64,000 nucleotides of DNA. Source: Aquipuribacter sp. SD81. Lineage in GTDB: Bacteria > Actinomycetota > Actinomycetes > Actinomycetales > JBBAYJ01. Made by a program: the position numbers and the translations under genes. Positions 1 to 8,025 of the stretch are shown one piece after another. The notes beneath the pieces were generated by a model, which was given only the letters and a program-made list of their open reading frames with translations, made no database searches and had not been told where the DNA came from. Position 1 is the first letter of the stretch. Each line of letters opens with the position of its first letter. Location: contig NZ_JBBAYJ010000017.1 of the NCBI RefSeq assembly GCF_037153975.1, forward strand, positions 1 to 64,000, written 5' to 3'.

Positions 1-680
1 AGCGCGGGCACGACGGGCGGGACGCCGCGGGCGTCGCGGCCGGGGGCACCCGCCGCCGTGACGGCCGCCGCGGCCAGGGCGCCGACCGTCGCCGAGGCGG
101 TCGCGGCCTGCGCGCGCACGGGCGCCGAGCCGCTCGACCCGTGCACCTCGTCGCGGCTGAGGTCGGTGACGCCGAGGGTGTGCACGCCGACGACGAGGGC
201 CGGCACGAGCCCGCGCGCCGTGCCGCCGCGGCTCGCGGTGGCGCCCAGCAGCACGTCGAGCGCGCGGGTCAGCGACATGCTGACCGGCGCGAGCGGACCG
301 CGCTTGCCGGCGAGGTCGTACGTCCACACCGCGGCGGCGAGCAGCCCGGCGACGCCGACCGCCCGGCGCCCGCCGGCGAGACCCGCGACGGCGACGCCGG
401 CCGCGGTGAGGCCGCCCGCCAGGGCGAGCGCCTCCTCCGGCCGGACCCGACCGCTCGGCACCGGTCGCTCGGGGCGTTCCAGCGCGTCGAGCTCGCGGTC
501 GCCCCAGTCGTTGAGCGCCATGCCGGCCCAGTACAGGCACAGCGACGAGGCGGGCAGCAGCCACGCGCGCGGGGCGGCGGGACCGCCGCCCGCGGCGAGG
601 CCGACGAGCGTGTCGCCGGGGACCGTCACCGCGGCGGGCAGGCGCACCAGCTCGGCGAGGTCCCGCAGGGCAGGGCTCAA
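1..680 (-). CDS. UbiA-family prenyltransferase, SCO3242/EboC-like (3' end outside window)
   Basis: This is the N-terminal ~226 residues of an integral membrane prenyltransferase; the gene runs off the left edge. The first Asp-rich motif NDWGDRELD and a second motif TDLSRDE are visible, separated by hydrophobic segments, as in UbiA enzymes that move prenyl groups to acceptors in the membrane. I chose a TTG start at 680 because its TTGA overlaps the stop codon of the upstream inositol-phosphate-synthase-like gene by 4 bp and gives an N-terminus (LRDLAELVRLPA) typical of the family; a GTG a few codons later is possible. Pairing with that neighbour is typical of the actinobacterial SCO3242/Ebo-like clusters. 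The lipid acceptor is unknown. Confidence 0.85.
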   Translation of the reverse strand, partial: MSPALRDLAELVRLPAAVTVPGDTLVGLAAGGGPAAPRAWLLPASSLCLYWAGMALNDWGDRELDALERPERPVPSGRVRPEEALALAGGLTAAGVAVAGLAGGRRAVGVAGLLAAAVWTYDLAGKRGPLAPVSMSLTRALDVLLGATASRGGTARGLVPALVVGVHTLGVTDLSRDEVHGSSGSAPVRAQAATASATVGALAAAAVTAAGAPGRDARGVPPVVPA

Positions 681-1921
681 CGACGCTCCCGACCGGCGAG
701 GTCCTGCGCGAGCCCGGTGAGCGCGACCCACTGCGGGGCCAGGGCGTGCTCGTCGGAGCCGAGGGGGTTCTTGAAGAAGAAGCCGAGCTCCGCGACCGGT
801 CCGGTCCGCCCGGCCTCGTCGCACGCGGCCAGCAGCCGCACGAGGTCGAGCACGAGGGGGGCGGCCAGCGCGGAGTCGCAGCCGTTCCACGTGAACTGCA
901 GCGTCATCCGCGTCCCGAGGAAGCCGGAGAACGTGACGAGGTTCATCGCGGTCTTCCAGTCGCCGAGCTCCGCGACGTAGTCGATGCGGACGGGGCCGGA
1001 CACCTGCCGACCGACCATCGCCTCGAGGCCCGCGGCCTTGGTCGTGGTCTTGCTGAGCGCGGCGTGCGGGTCCGACAGGGCGCGGCCGTCGCCGCCGCCC
1101 AGCACGTTGAACGACGACCACGACGTGAGCTCCAGCGCCCGCTGCACGAACATGGGGGCCAGGGTCGACTTCAGCAGCGTCTCGCCGGTCTTGCCGTCGC
1201 TGCCGGCCCAGACGGCACCGCGCTCGCGGCCGAGCGCGGCGACGGCGGGGACGTCCACCCCGGGGCTGGGCGTGAACGCCACGACGGACGCGCCCACCTC
1301 GAAGGCCGCCCACGCGTACTCCGCGGCGGGCGGCAGCGGGGAGCGGCCCGCGTCCCAGGCGGCGCGCACCGTGTCCGGCGTGGCGAGGTCGGCGGCGTGC
1401 TCCGCGGGGACGGGGGGCTGCGTGCTCGACACGTCGACGACCACGAGCCGGGCGAGCGAGTGCTCGGCCACGAAGCCGCGCAGGTCGGCGACGAGCGCCT
1501 CGACCCGCGCCCGCTGGTCGGGACCGGGGGAGGGGGCCGGCAGCACGGCGGCGTCGACGGCCTCCAGCTCCTCGCCGAGCGCGGCGACGAGGTCGCCGGG
1601 CACGACGCCCTGCGCGGCCAGCTCCTCGGCCCGCTTGCGCAGCGGCACCTGGGAGGTGTCGTGCCCGCCGACGACAAGCCGGTCCAGCGGCACGAGGCCC
1701 GCGACCGCGACGTCGGGCAGCTCGCTGACCAGACCGGTCGTGGGCGCGAGCCGCGCGCGCACGGCGAGGGCGCCGAGGACGGCGGTCGTCGCGACCGACC
1801 CGCGTCCACCGACGAGCCACACGCCGACGCGGCCCTCGCCGGACGCCTCAGGGACTCCTACGCTGCTGCGGTCGGCCGCTCTCGCGGCCTCGTCGGAAGG
1901 GCCGTCTCCGGTCCGGGGCAC
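677..1921 (-). CDS. inositol-3-phosphate synthase family protein
   Basis: Predicted NAD-dependent myo-inositol-1(3)-phosphate synthase-like enzyme, which would cyclise glucose 6-phosphate. The NAD-binding segment VWLVGGRGSVATT is near the N-terminus. Family-type segments lie further on: SDGKTGETLLKS, the FNVLGGGDG stretch and NGCDSALAAPLVLDLVRL. The product is ~414 aa from the GTG at 1921. The frame stays open upstream to a GTG at 2020, but that extension covers an AT-richer palindrome-bearing stretch that looks regulatory, so I prefer 1921; the start is uncertain. The stop overlaps the start of the prenyltransferase gene, implying co-transcription. The branch next to SCO3242-type prenyltransferases is probably not the housekeeping Ino1, so the exact substrate is inference. 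Confidence 0.85.
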   Translation of the reverse strand: MPRTGDGPSDEAARAADRSSVGVPEASGEGRVGVWLVGGRGSVATTAVLGALAVRARLAPTTGLVSELPDVAVAGLVPLDRLVVGGHDTSQVPLRKRAEELAAQGVVPGDLVAALGEELEAVDAAVLPAPSPGPDQRARVEALVADLRGFVAEHSLARLVVVDVSSTQPPVPAEHAADLATPDTVRAAWDAGRSPLPPAAEYAWAAFEVGASVVAFTPSPGVDVPAVAALGRERGAVWAGSDGKTGETLLKSTLAPMFVQRALELTSWSSFNVLGGGDGRALSDPHAALSKTTTKAAGLEAMVGRQVSGPVRIDYVAELGDWKTAMNLVTFSGFLGTRMTLQFTWNGCDSALAAPLVLDLVRLLAACDEAGRTGPVAELGFFFKNPLGSDEHALAPQWVALTGLAQDLAGRERR

Positions 1922-1967
1922 GTCCGTCTCGCGAACCACTTCGTCCACCGACCAAACGAACCACCTT

Positions 1968-2029
1968 TTGACTCGTTCGTCAATATCTTCTGGTCGTTGC
2001 CACCAGAAGTACCTGGTCACGAGCTCGTG
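1968..2029. promoter_or_regulatory. AT-richer divergent control region with three inverted repeats
   Basis: Three perfect inverted repeats lie within 62 bp: TTGAC-N6-GTCAA (1968-1983), CTTCTGGT-N7-ACCAGAAG (1987-2009) and the 12-bp palindrome CACGAGCTCGTG (2018-2029). Base composition here is far less GC-rich than in the flanking genes. The block sits between the divergent inositol-synthase-like gene (minus) and the secreted protein gene (plus), so it probably holds promoters and one or more repressor sites. The cognate regulator is not evident. Confidence 0.55.
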
Positions 2030-2238
2030 TCAAGCCGCCGTGTGACGAGGACCACATCAATGCGGCCGGCCGGTCGTTACCGCGTCGTGACCTGCGGGGA
2101 CCCGCGGGGCCGCGGCCGCGCCGGCCCCGCCCGGCCCCCGGCCGGGGCCGCGGGCACTTGAGCGACCCGACCGTACCGCCGATGAGCCGGGGCGGAACCC
2201 GCACTCGACGCGAACCCGACACGAGAGACGAACCCGAC

Positions 2239-2940
2239 ATGCGACAGACGCCCAGCACCCCGTCCCGTCCCGACCGGCGCCCCGGCTCGGTCCTCCTGCT
2301 CGCGCTCCTCACCGCCGTCCTGGTCGTGACCGGGAGCGGCGCCGCGCAGGCCCTCGCCACGCCCCGTCCGACGGTCCGCTTCGCCCACGTGACGCCCGAC
2401 AGGGCCCCCGGCTACCAGGGCCAGGTGACGTGCGACCCGAAGGAGCGCCCCGGCACCGTGGCGCTGCGGTCGCTGCTGCGCGCCACCTACGGCAAGGCCA
2501 ACAGCGGCGGCATCGTCCGCTCGTGCTCGACCGGCGGGCGCAGCGAGCACAAGGAGGGGCGCGCCTACGACTGGATGCTCGACGCCAACCGCGCGTCGGA
2601 CAAGGCGATGGCCGACGCGTTCCTCGCGTGGCTCACCGGGCCGGACCGCAACGGCTACCGCGGCGGCAACGCGCAGCGCCTCGGCGTGCAGTACGTCATC
2701 TGGAACAAGCGGCAGTGGTCCACGTGGGACAAGCGCTGGATCGCCTACAGGGGTGCGAGCCCCCACACCGACCACGTCCACATCTCGCTCACGTGGGACG
2801 GCGCCATGAAGCGCACCTCGTGGTGGGACGGTCACGAGGTCCTCAAGTTCGACCACGGCCCGTGCGTGCGCACGGCCGGCACGCTCGCCCCGCGCTACAC
2901 GAAGGTCAACTACACGCCCTGCCCGAAGCCGCGCCCCTGA
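2239..2940 (+). CDS. secreted M15-like / ARB_07466-type peptidase-fold protein
   Basis: A 233-aa exported protein. Residues ~15-40 form a signal peptide (Arg-rich n-region, hydrophobic LLLALLTAVLVV core, AQA-L cleavage site). The mature part contains SEHKEGRAYDWMLD and, further on, SPHTDHVHIS. This spacing of His/Asp residues is seen in zinc peptidases of the M15 / D-Ala-D-Ala-carboxypeptidase-like group, suggesting action on peptidoglycan cross-bridges outside the cell. The ATG at 2239 was chosen because it places the signal peptide at the N-terminus; an in-frame TTG at 2158 would bury it. The gene is monocistronic and convergent with the helicase gene. The substrate is inferred only. Confidence 0.8.
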   Translation: MRQTPSTPSRPDRRPGSVLLLALLTAVLVVTGSGAAQALATPRPTVRFAHVTPDRAPGYQGQVTCDPKERPGTVALRSLLRATYGKANSGGIVRSCSTGGRSEHKEGRAYDWMLDANRASDKAMADAFLAWLTGPDRNGYRGGNAQRLGVQYVIWNKRQWSTWDKRWIAYRGASPHTDHVHISLTWDGAMKRTSWWDGHEVLKFDHGPCVRTAGTLAPRYTKVNYTPCPKPRP

Positions 2941-2973
2941 CGGGTCCGGCGCACCGGGGGGCCGGCCCGTCAG
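2937..2973. terminator. bidirectional hairpin between convergent genes
   Basis: CTGACGGG-t-CCGG pairs with CCGG-c-CCGTCAG around a short G-rich loop. The arms overlap the stop codons of both convergent genes (the secreted protein ending at 2940 and the helicase ending at 2970), as expected of a shared intrinsic-type terminator; no U-tract is present, as is common at this GC content. Confidence 0.6.
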
Positions 2974-4727
2974 CCCGTGCGGTGACGCGGGCGGCCGGGC
3001 CGGCCGGGCCGCACCTGTCGGGGCGAGCCGTCGGTGGTGCCCCGGTCGCGGCGCACCTGCACCTTGCGGCCCTTGACCCGCGAGGCCTGCAGCGCGTGGA
3101 TGACCTCGGTGGCGGCCGCGTCGGGGACGTCGACGAGCGTGAAGCGCTCGGTGATTACGACCGGGCCGATGTCGCGGCCGGACAGCCGGGACTCACCCGC
3201 GATGGCCCCGACGATGTCCTGCGGCCGCATGCCGCCCGCCTTGCCGACGCTGACGAACAGCCGCGCCTTGCCCGGCGCCGGACCCTCGCGGTCGGCGCGC
3301 GGCCGGACCCCGTCGGAGCCGTCCCGGCCGCCGCGCGAGGGGCCCTCCTCCCGCCACGCCCGGATCGGCACCTGCGGGATCTCCTCCTCGTCCTGCGAGC
3401 CGCGGCGGGAGTCGGCGACGAGCGCGACCGCCGCGAGCAGCAGGTCGTCGGTGCCGGAGCCGGCCGGCAGGTCGGCGAGCACCGTGTCGCGGACCGCGAC
3501 GAGCTCCTCGAGGTCGTCGCGGCCCACCGCCTCCCGCAGCGCGGCGGCGGTGTCGTCGAGCCGGCGCGCGCGCAGGTCCGCGACGCTCGGCAGCGGGAGC
3601 AGCGGCACCTGCCGGCCCGTGACCCGCTCGACGGCCTGGATCTGGCGGCGCTCGCGCGGCGTGGCGAGGGTGAGGGCGACGCCCTCCCGGCCGCCGCGCC
3701 CCACGCGCCCGGTGCGGTGCACGTAGGACTCCGGGGCCGAGGGCACGTCGTAGTTCACGACGTGGGTGAGGTGGTCGATGTCGAGCCCGCGCGCGGCGAC
3801 GTCGGTCGCGACGAGCAGCTCCGCGGCCTGCGAGCGCACGCGCCCCATGACCCGGTCGCGCTGCTCCTGGCTCATGCCGCCGTGCAGCGCCTCCGCGCGG
3901 TACCCGCGCGCCCCCAGGGTCTCCGTCACCTGCTCGACCTCGTCGCGGGTGCGGCAGAACACGATCGTGGCGACGGGCTGCTCGATGTCGAGCAGGCGGC
4001 CGAGCGCGGCCGGCTTGTGGGCGCGGTCGACGAGGTACGCCACCTCGCGGACGCGGGGCGCCTCGCCCTCGGCGGGCACCTCCCGCTCGATGCGGATGCG
4101 CTCCGGGTCCCGCAGGTGCGTGCGGGCGATGGTCTCCAGCCGCCGCGGCATGGTCGCGGAGAACAGCACCGTCTGCCGGGCGGAGGGGGTCGCGTCGAGG
4201 ACCTGCTCGAGCTCCTCCGCGAAGCCCATGTCGAGCATCTCGTCGGCCTCGTCGAGGACGACGGTCCGCACGTGCGACAGGTCGAGCGAGCGCCGGTCCA
4301 GCAGGTCGACGGCCCGCCCCGGCGTCGCGACCACGACGTCGACGCCGCGCTGCAGCTCCTTGACCTGCCGCACGACGGGCTGCCCGCCGTAGACCGGCAG
4401 CGTCCGCACGCCGAGGGTGCGGCCGTAGCGCAGCAGGGCCTGCGACACCTGGACGCACAGCTCGCGGGTCGGCACGAGCACGAGCGCGGCCGGCGCGCCG
4501 CCGCTGCGGGCGGGGGTGTCGTCGTCGCGGGCGTCGGCGACCTGCTGCAGCAGCGGCAGGGCGAAGGCGGCGGTCTTGCCCGTGCCGGTCGCGGCCTGCC
4601 CGAGCAGGTCCGACCCGGTCAGCAGGACGGGGACCGCCTCGGTCTGGATGGGCGTCGGCTCCTCGTACCCGAGGTCCGCGAGCGCGTCGAGCAGCTCAGC
4701 GCGCAGGCCGAGGGAGTCGAAGGTCAT
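2970..4727 (-). CDS. DEAD-box ATP-dependent RNA helicase (DeaD/CshA type)
   Basis: A 585-aa RNA helicase. Visible in order are the Q-motif (YEEPTPIQTEAVP), motif I ATGTGKT, Ia PTRELCVQ, Ib GVDVVVATPGR, the DEAD box VLDEADEM, SAT (FSATMPRR), then the second RecA domain with FCRTRDEVEQ, ATDVAARGLDI and HRTGRVGRGG. Residues ~500-560 form a DbpA-type RNA-binding domain (LFVSVGKAGGMRPQDIVGAIAGE), followed by a basic tail. This layout marks it as a ribosome-assembly or cold-adaptation helicase. The ATG at 4727 overlaps the stop of the upstream acyl-CoA synthetase gene (ATGA), so translation is coupled. Confidence 0.95.
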   Translation of the reverse strand: MTFDSLGLRAELLDALADLGYEEPTPIQTEAVPVLLTGSDLLGQAATGTGKTAAFALPLLQQVADARDDDTPARSGGAPAALVLVPTRELCVQVSQALLRYGRTLGVRTLPVYGGQPVVRQVKELQRGVDVVVATPGRAVDLLDRRSLDLSHVRTVVLDEADEMLDMGFAEELEQVLDATPSARQTVLFSATMPRRLETIARTHLRDPERIRIEREVPAEGEAPRVREVAYLVDRAHKPAALGRLLDIEQPVATIVFCRTRDEVEQVTETLGARGYRAEALHGGMSQEQRDRVMGRVRSQAAELLVATDVAARGLDIDHLTHVVNYDVPSAPESYVHRTGRVGRGGREGVALTLATPRERRQIQAVERVTGRQVPLLPLPSVADLRARRLDDTAAALREAVGRDDLEELVAVRDTVLADLPAGSGTDDLLLAAVALVADSRRGSQDEEEIPQVPIRAWREEGPSRGGRDGSDGVRPRADREGPAPGKARLFVSVGKAGGMRPQDIVGAIAGESRLSGRDIGPVVITERFTLVDVPDAAATEVIHALQASRVKGRKVQVRRDRGTTDGSPRQVRPGRPGRPRHRTG

Positions 4728-6424
4728 GCCTCCAGTGTCCCGCCTGCGGGGGGTGCCCCGCGCAGGGCCGCCCGCAGGGCCGACTTGTCGGTCTTGCCGG
4801 TGCCGCCGCGGGGCAGCGCGTCGACCCACCGGACGACGCTGGGGGCGGCCGCGTCGCCGAGGCGTGCGCGCACCCACGCGCGCAGCTCGGCGTCGGACGG
4901 GCGGGTCAGGGCGCGGATCGCGCGGCCGTCGTCGGGGCCGTCGTCGCGGCCGTCGTCGGGGTCGTCGCCGCGCGCGACGAGGACCACCGCGACGGTCTCC
5001 CCGGCCCGGTCGTCGGGCACGGCCACGCACGCGCTCTCCGCGACGGCGGGGTGGGCGTCGAGCACCCGCTCGACCTCCGCGGCGAAGACCTTGGTGCCGG
5101 CGCGGTTCACCATGTCCTTGACCCGGTCCAGCAGCGTGAGCACGGGGCCCGCCCCGTCGCGGCGCACCACGCCGACGTCCCCGGTGCGGAACGCGCCCGC
5201 CCGCACGGCGGCCGCGGTCGCCCCGGCGTCGTCGGCGTAGCCGGTCGTCACGAGCGAGGAGCGCAGCCACACTTCGCCGGCCTCGCCGTCCGGCAGCACC
5301 CGGCCGTCCTCGTCGCGCGTCGTCACCTCGACGACCTCCAGCGGACGTCCCGCCGCGCCCGGGTGCTCCCACAGCTCACGTCCCCGCAGCACCGTGGCGG
5401 GGGAGTGGGTCTCGCTCAGGCCGTAGACGTTGAGCAGCTCCGTGCGTGGCAGCCGCTCGGCGAGGCCGTCGCGCAGCCGGTCGGGGAACGGCGAGCCCCC
5501 CGCCCCGGCCAGTCGCAGGCGCGGCAGCGCCGAGGCGGCCAGGCCCGGCTCGCGCAGCGCGAGCAGCCACCACGACGGGACCGCGTACGCCCACGCGACG
5601 TCGAACGCCGCCAGCTGCTCGACCCACGTCCGAGGCGAGCCCGTCGGGAGCATGACGAGGCGCGCGCCGGACAGCAGGGCCGGCAGCACGTGGGCGTGCA
5701 TCGCGCTGATGTAGCCGAGGGAGAACAGGACCCCGGTGGACTCCCCGGGCGCCAGGCGCAGGAGGCGGTCGTAGGCCAGGCCGGAGTGCACCGACGCCCG
5801 GTGCACGACCTGGCTCGCCTTGGGTCGGCCGGTCGTGCCGGACGTGTAGACGACCTGGTACGCCTGCTCGGGCCGCGCGGGGGTCCGCGTGGCCTGGAAG
5901 CGCTGCCAGTCCTCGGTCCGGGGGTCGCCGACGGAACCCAGCGCCGGGACCCGCCGGACGCCCGGCAGGTCGCGGACCGCGTCGCGGGCGAGCGTCGCGT
6001 GCGTGTCGTCGTCGGGCTCGTGCAGCAGCCACCGGCACCGTGAGCGCGTCAGCTGGTAGCGCCACTGGTCGACGGCCAGCCGCGGCGACAGCCCGACCGC
6101 GACCGCCCCGGTCGCCGCGCACGCGAGCAGCGCGACGAGGTGGTCGCCGCTGTTCGCGGCCGCGATGCCGACCCCGTCGCCGGGCTGCAGCCCCGCCGTC
6201 GCCCAGGCGCGCGCGGTCGCGACGACGTCGAGGGCGAGCCGGTGCGCGGTCCGCGTGGTGCCGTCTCGGGCGTCGACGACCGCGACCGCGTCCGGGTCAC
6301 GGCGCACCGCGAGGTCGAGCACGTCCAGGACGTCCCGGGGGCGCGGCCGGTACGACAGCACCTCGCCGCCGCACCACGGCTCGCGGACGACCTCGACGGC
6401 GTCCCGTTCCCAGCCCGCGCCCAC
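4724..6424 (-). CDS. AMP-binding acyl-CoA synthetase / ligase
   Basis: An adenylate-forming enzyme of 566 aa, activating a carboxylic acid with ATP and then CoA. The P-loop-like A3 motif YTSGTTGRPK is near residue 190, YGLSETHS (A5) near 330, FRTGDVG near 415, and the C-terminal GGTGKTDK carries the catalytic Lys. The first ~50 residues precede the usual N-terminal fold. The GTG at 6424 lies just past the stop of the GAF-EAL gene (6429) and the 3' end overlaps the helicase start by 4 bp, so all three are probably one transcript. The acid substrate cannot be read from the sequence; the active-site pocket resembles medium/long-chain or aryl acid ligases rather than acetate ligases. Confidence 0.88.
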   Translation of the reverse strand: MGAGWERDAVEVVREPWCGGEVLSYRPRPRDVLDVLDLAVRRDPDAVAVVDARDGTTRTAHRLALDVVATARAWATAGLQPGDGVGIAAANSGDHLVALLACAATGAVAVGLSPRLAVDQWRYQLTRSRCRWLLHEPDDDTHATLARDAVRDLPGVRRVPALGSVGDPRTEDWQRFQATRTPARPEQAYQVVYTSGTTGRPKASQVVHRASVHSGLAYDRLLRLAPGESTGVLFSLGYISAMHAHVLPALLSGARLVMLPTGSPRTWVEQLAAFDVAWAYAVPSWWLLALREPGLAASALPRLRLAGAGGSPFPDRLRDGLAERLPRTELLNVYGLSETHSPATVLRGRELWEHPGAAGRPLEVVEVTTRDEDGRVLPDGEAGEVWLRSSLVTTGYADDAGATAAAVRAGAFRTGDVGVVRRDGAGPVLTLLDRVKDMVNRAGTKVFAAEVERVLDAHPAVAESACVAVPDDRAGETVAVVLVARGDDPDDGRDDGPDDGRAIRALTRPSDAELRAWVRARLGDAAAPSVVRWVDALPRGGTGKTDKSALRAALRGAPPAGGTLEA

Positions 6425-6428
6425 GCCG

Positions 6429-7688
6429 TCAGCGGGCGAGGACCGGCTCGCCGAGCAGGTGCCCCTGCCCGAACGGCACGCCGAGCCGGCGCAGCACGCG
6501 CGCGTCGGCCTCCCGCTCGATGCCCTCCGCCACGATCTGCGCGCCGCTTCTGCGCGCGAACCACGTGAGGGCCGACACGAGGGACTGCCGCACCTCGTCG
6601 CCCGCGACCCCGTCGACGAGCAGGCGGTCGAGCTTGATGAGGTCGGGCGACAGCTCGAGGATGCGGTGCAGCCCCGCGTACCCGGTGCCCGCGTCGTCGA
6701 CGGCGACCCGCGCCCCGCGCCCGCGCAGCGCGGACAGCCGCTCGCGCAGCACGTCGTAGTCCGGCACGCCGGTCTGCTCGGTGAGCTCGACGACGAGCCG
6801 GGCGAGCACGGAGTCGTCGAGGCCGTCGACCAGATCGCCCATCGACTCCGAGCAGACGGCGGCGGCGGAGGCGTTGACCGCGAGGTAGGCGCCGGGAGGC
6901 AGGTCGGGCAGGCGCCGCAGCGCGGCCCGGACCGCGACGAGCTCGAGCTCCACCCCGAGGCCGACGGTGGCGGCGAGCGCGAACCACCCGTCCGGCGCGC
7001 GCCCGTCGGGGAAGCGGGCGAGCGCCTCGAACCCGACGACGCGCAGGTCCTCCAGCGCGAGGACGGGCTGCAGCGCGATCTCGGGCGGGCGCTCGTCGAG
7101 CGCGCCCTGCACACGGGTGCGGTCTCGGGCGAGCTCGTCGCCGGGCCTGGCCTCCCGCTCCAGGTGGGTGGCGAGCAGGCGCGCGACGAGGCGGAGGACG
7201 CCGAGCTCGCGGGCCTGCAGCTGCGGGTCCGGCTCGCGCGTGAAGCCGCACAACGTCCCGTACACCGACCCGTCGCTCAGCCGGATGGGCACGCTGAGGT
7301 GGGTGCCGACGGGCAGCTGCGTCGTGCCGGGCAGGTCGGCGACGGACGGCTCGTGCCGGGCGTCCGGGACGAACTCCGGGGTGCGGCCGTCCGCCACGCG
7401 GGCGCAGTACGACTCCTCGAGCGGGTCGCACGTGCCGACCGGCAGGACGGGCGGCCCGTCGAGCCGCTCGGCGACCGTCCGGATACGGCGCTGGCCGCCC
7501 TCGAACACGCCGACGAAGGCGACGTCCATGCCGAGGTGCTCCCGCAGCCCGGCGACGACGAGCTGCAGCGTGCTGTCGGTGTCCTGCCGACGCCCGGCCG
7601 CGAGGTCGTCCGCGACCTGCAGCAGGCCCAGCAGGTCGATCGTCGACGTGCCCGACCCGGTCCCGTCGTGCGTCACCTCGGGTGCCAC
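6429..7688 (-). CDS. GAF-EAL cyclic-di-GMP phosphodiesterase
   Basis: A 419-aa cytoplasmic signalling protein with a GAF sensory domain (about residues 15-175) and an EAL domain (190-415). The EAL motif is intact at residues 221-223, and the other metal and catalytic positions are present: N272, E301, the D331-D332 pair (DDAGTG), K352 in IKLDR and E388 in AEGIE. It is therefore predicted to be an active c-di-GMP phosphodiesterase. No GGDEF domain is attached. The GTG at 7688 is directly abutted by a GGGGAGG box, which is too close for a good ribosome site; the in-frame GTG at 7676 may be the true start. First gene of the GAF-EAL / acyl-CoA synthetase / helicase run. Confidence 0.9.
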   Translation of the reverse strand: MAPEVTHDGTGSGTSTIDLLGLLQVADDLAAGRRQDTDSTLQLVVAGLREHLGMDVAFVGVFEGGQRRIRTVAERLDGPPVLPVGTCDPLEESYCARVADGRTPEFVPDARHEPSVADLPGTTQLPVGTHLSVPIRLSDGSVYGTLCGFTREPDPQLQARELGVLRLVARLLATHLEREARPGDELARDRTRVQGALDERPPEIALQPVLALEDLRVVGFEALARFPDGRAPDGWFALAATVGLGVELELVAVRAALRRLPDLPPGAYLAVNASAAAVCSESMGDLVDGLDDSVLARLVVELTEQTGVPDYDVLRERLSALRGRGARVAVDDAGTGYAGLHRILELSPDLIKLDRLLVDGVAGDEVRQSLVSALTWFARRSGAQIVAEGIEREADARVLRRLGVPFGQGHLLGEPVLAR

Positions 7689-7870
7689 CTCCCCAATGCG
7701 GACCCCCCGGTCCTCGTCCTTCCCCCGCCCCCAGTGAACCGGACGCGGGCCTCCGGTCGCAGCAAGTTACATCTGGTGGCGCAACGTACGGCCCGGCCGG
7801 GGCGACGGCATCCCTCCGCCACCCCGGCCGGGTTCCTCCCTACCCGACGGGGCGCGCGTCACGCCTGGTC

Positions 7871-7936
7871 GTGTCCTCGTGTCCTCGTGTCCTCGTGTCC
7901 TCGTGTCCTCGTGTGTCCTCGTGTCCTCGTGTCCTC
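7871..7936. repeat. 8-bp tandem repeat (GTGTCCTC)8 in divergent intergenic region
   Basis: Eight copies of GTGTCCTC, perfect apart from one extra GT between copies five and six. It occupies the middle of the 337-bp non-coding stretch (7689-8025) separating the divergent GAF-EAL and dehydrogenase genes. Because 8 is not a multiple of three, copy-number change would not be tolerated in coding sequence; here it would alter promoter spacing. The rest of the stretch shows no convincing gene. Confidence 0.9.
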
Positions 7937-8025
7937 GGGCGCCGGGGCCGGTCCGCAGCCGGGCCGTGCGGGTGGCGGCGGCTGCGCCACCGGTCGCGGC
8001 GGCGTGGGCGTGGCACGCTCCCCGG

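Noticed and set aside
1922-2020. N-terminal extension of the inositol-synthase-like protein from GTG 2020
   Set aside because: It would translate the palindromic AT-richer block and add residues (MTRYFWWQRPEDIDERVKRW) without family similarity.
2430-5240. Long plus-strand open frame (~930 codons) across the helicase gene
   Set aside because: It is antisense to well-recognised helicase motifs, has Arg/His/Gln-rich composition, and arises because GC-rich DNA has few stop codons.
7871-7936. CRISPR array
   Set aside because: Units are only 8 bp and adjoining, with no spacers and no cas genes in the window.
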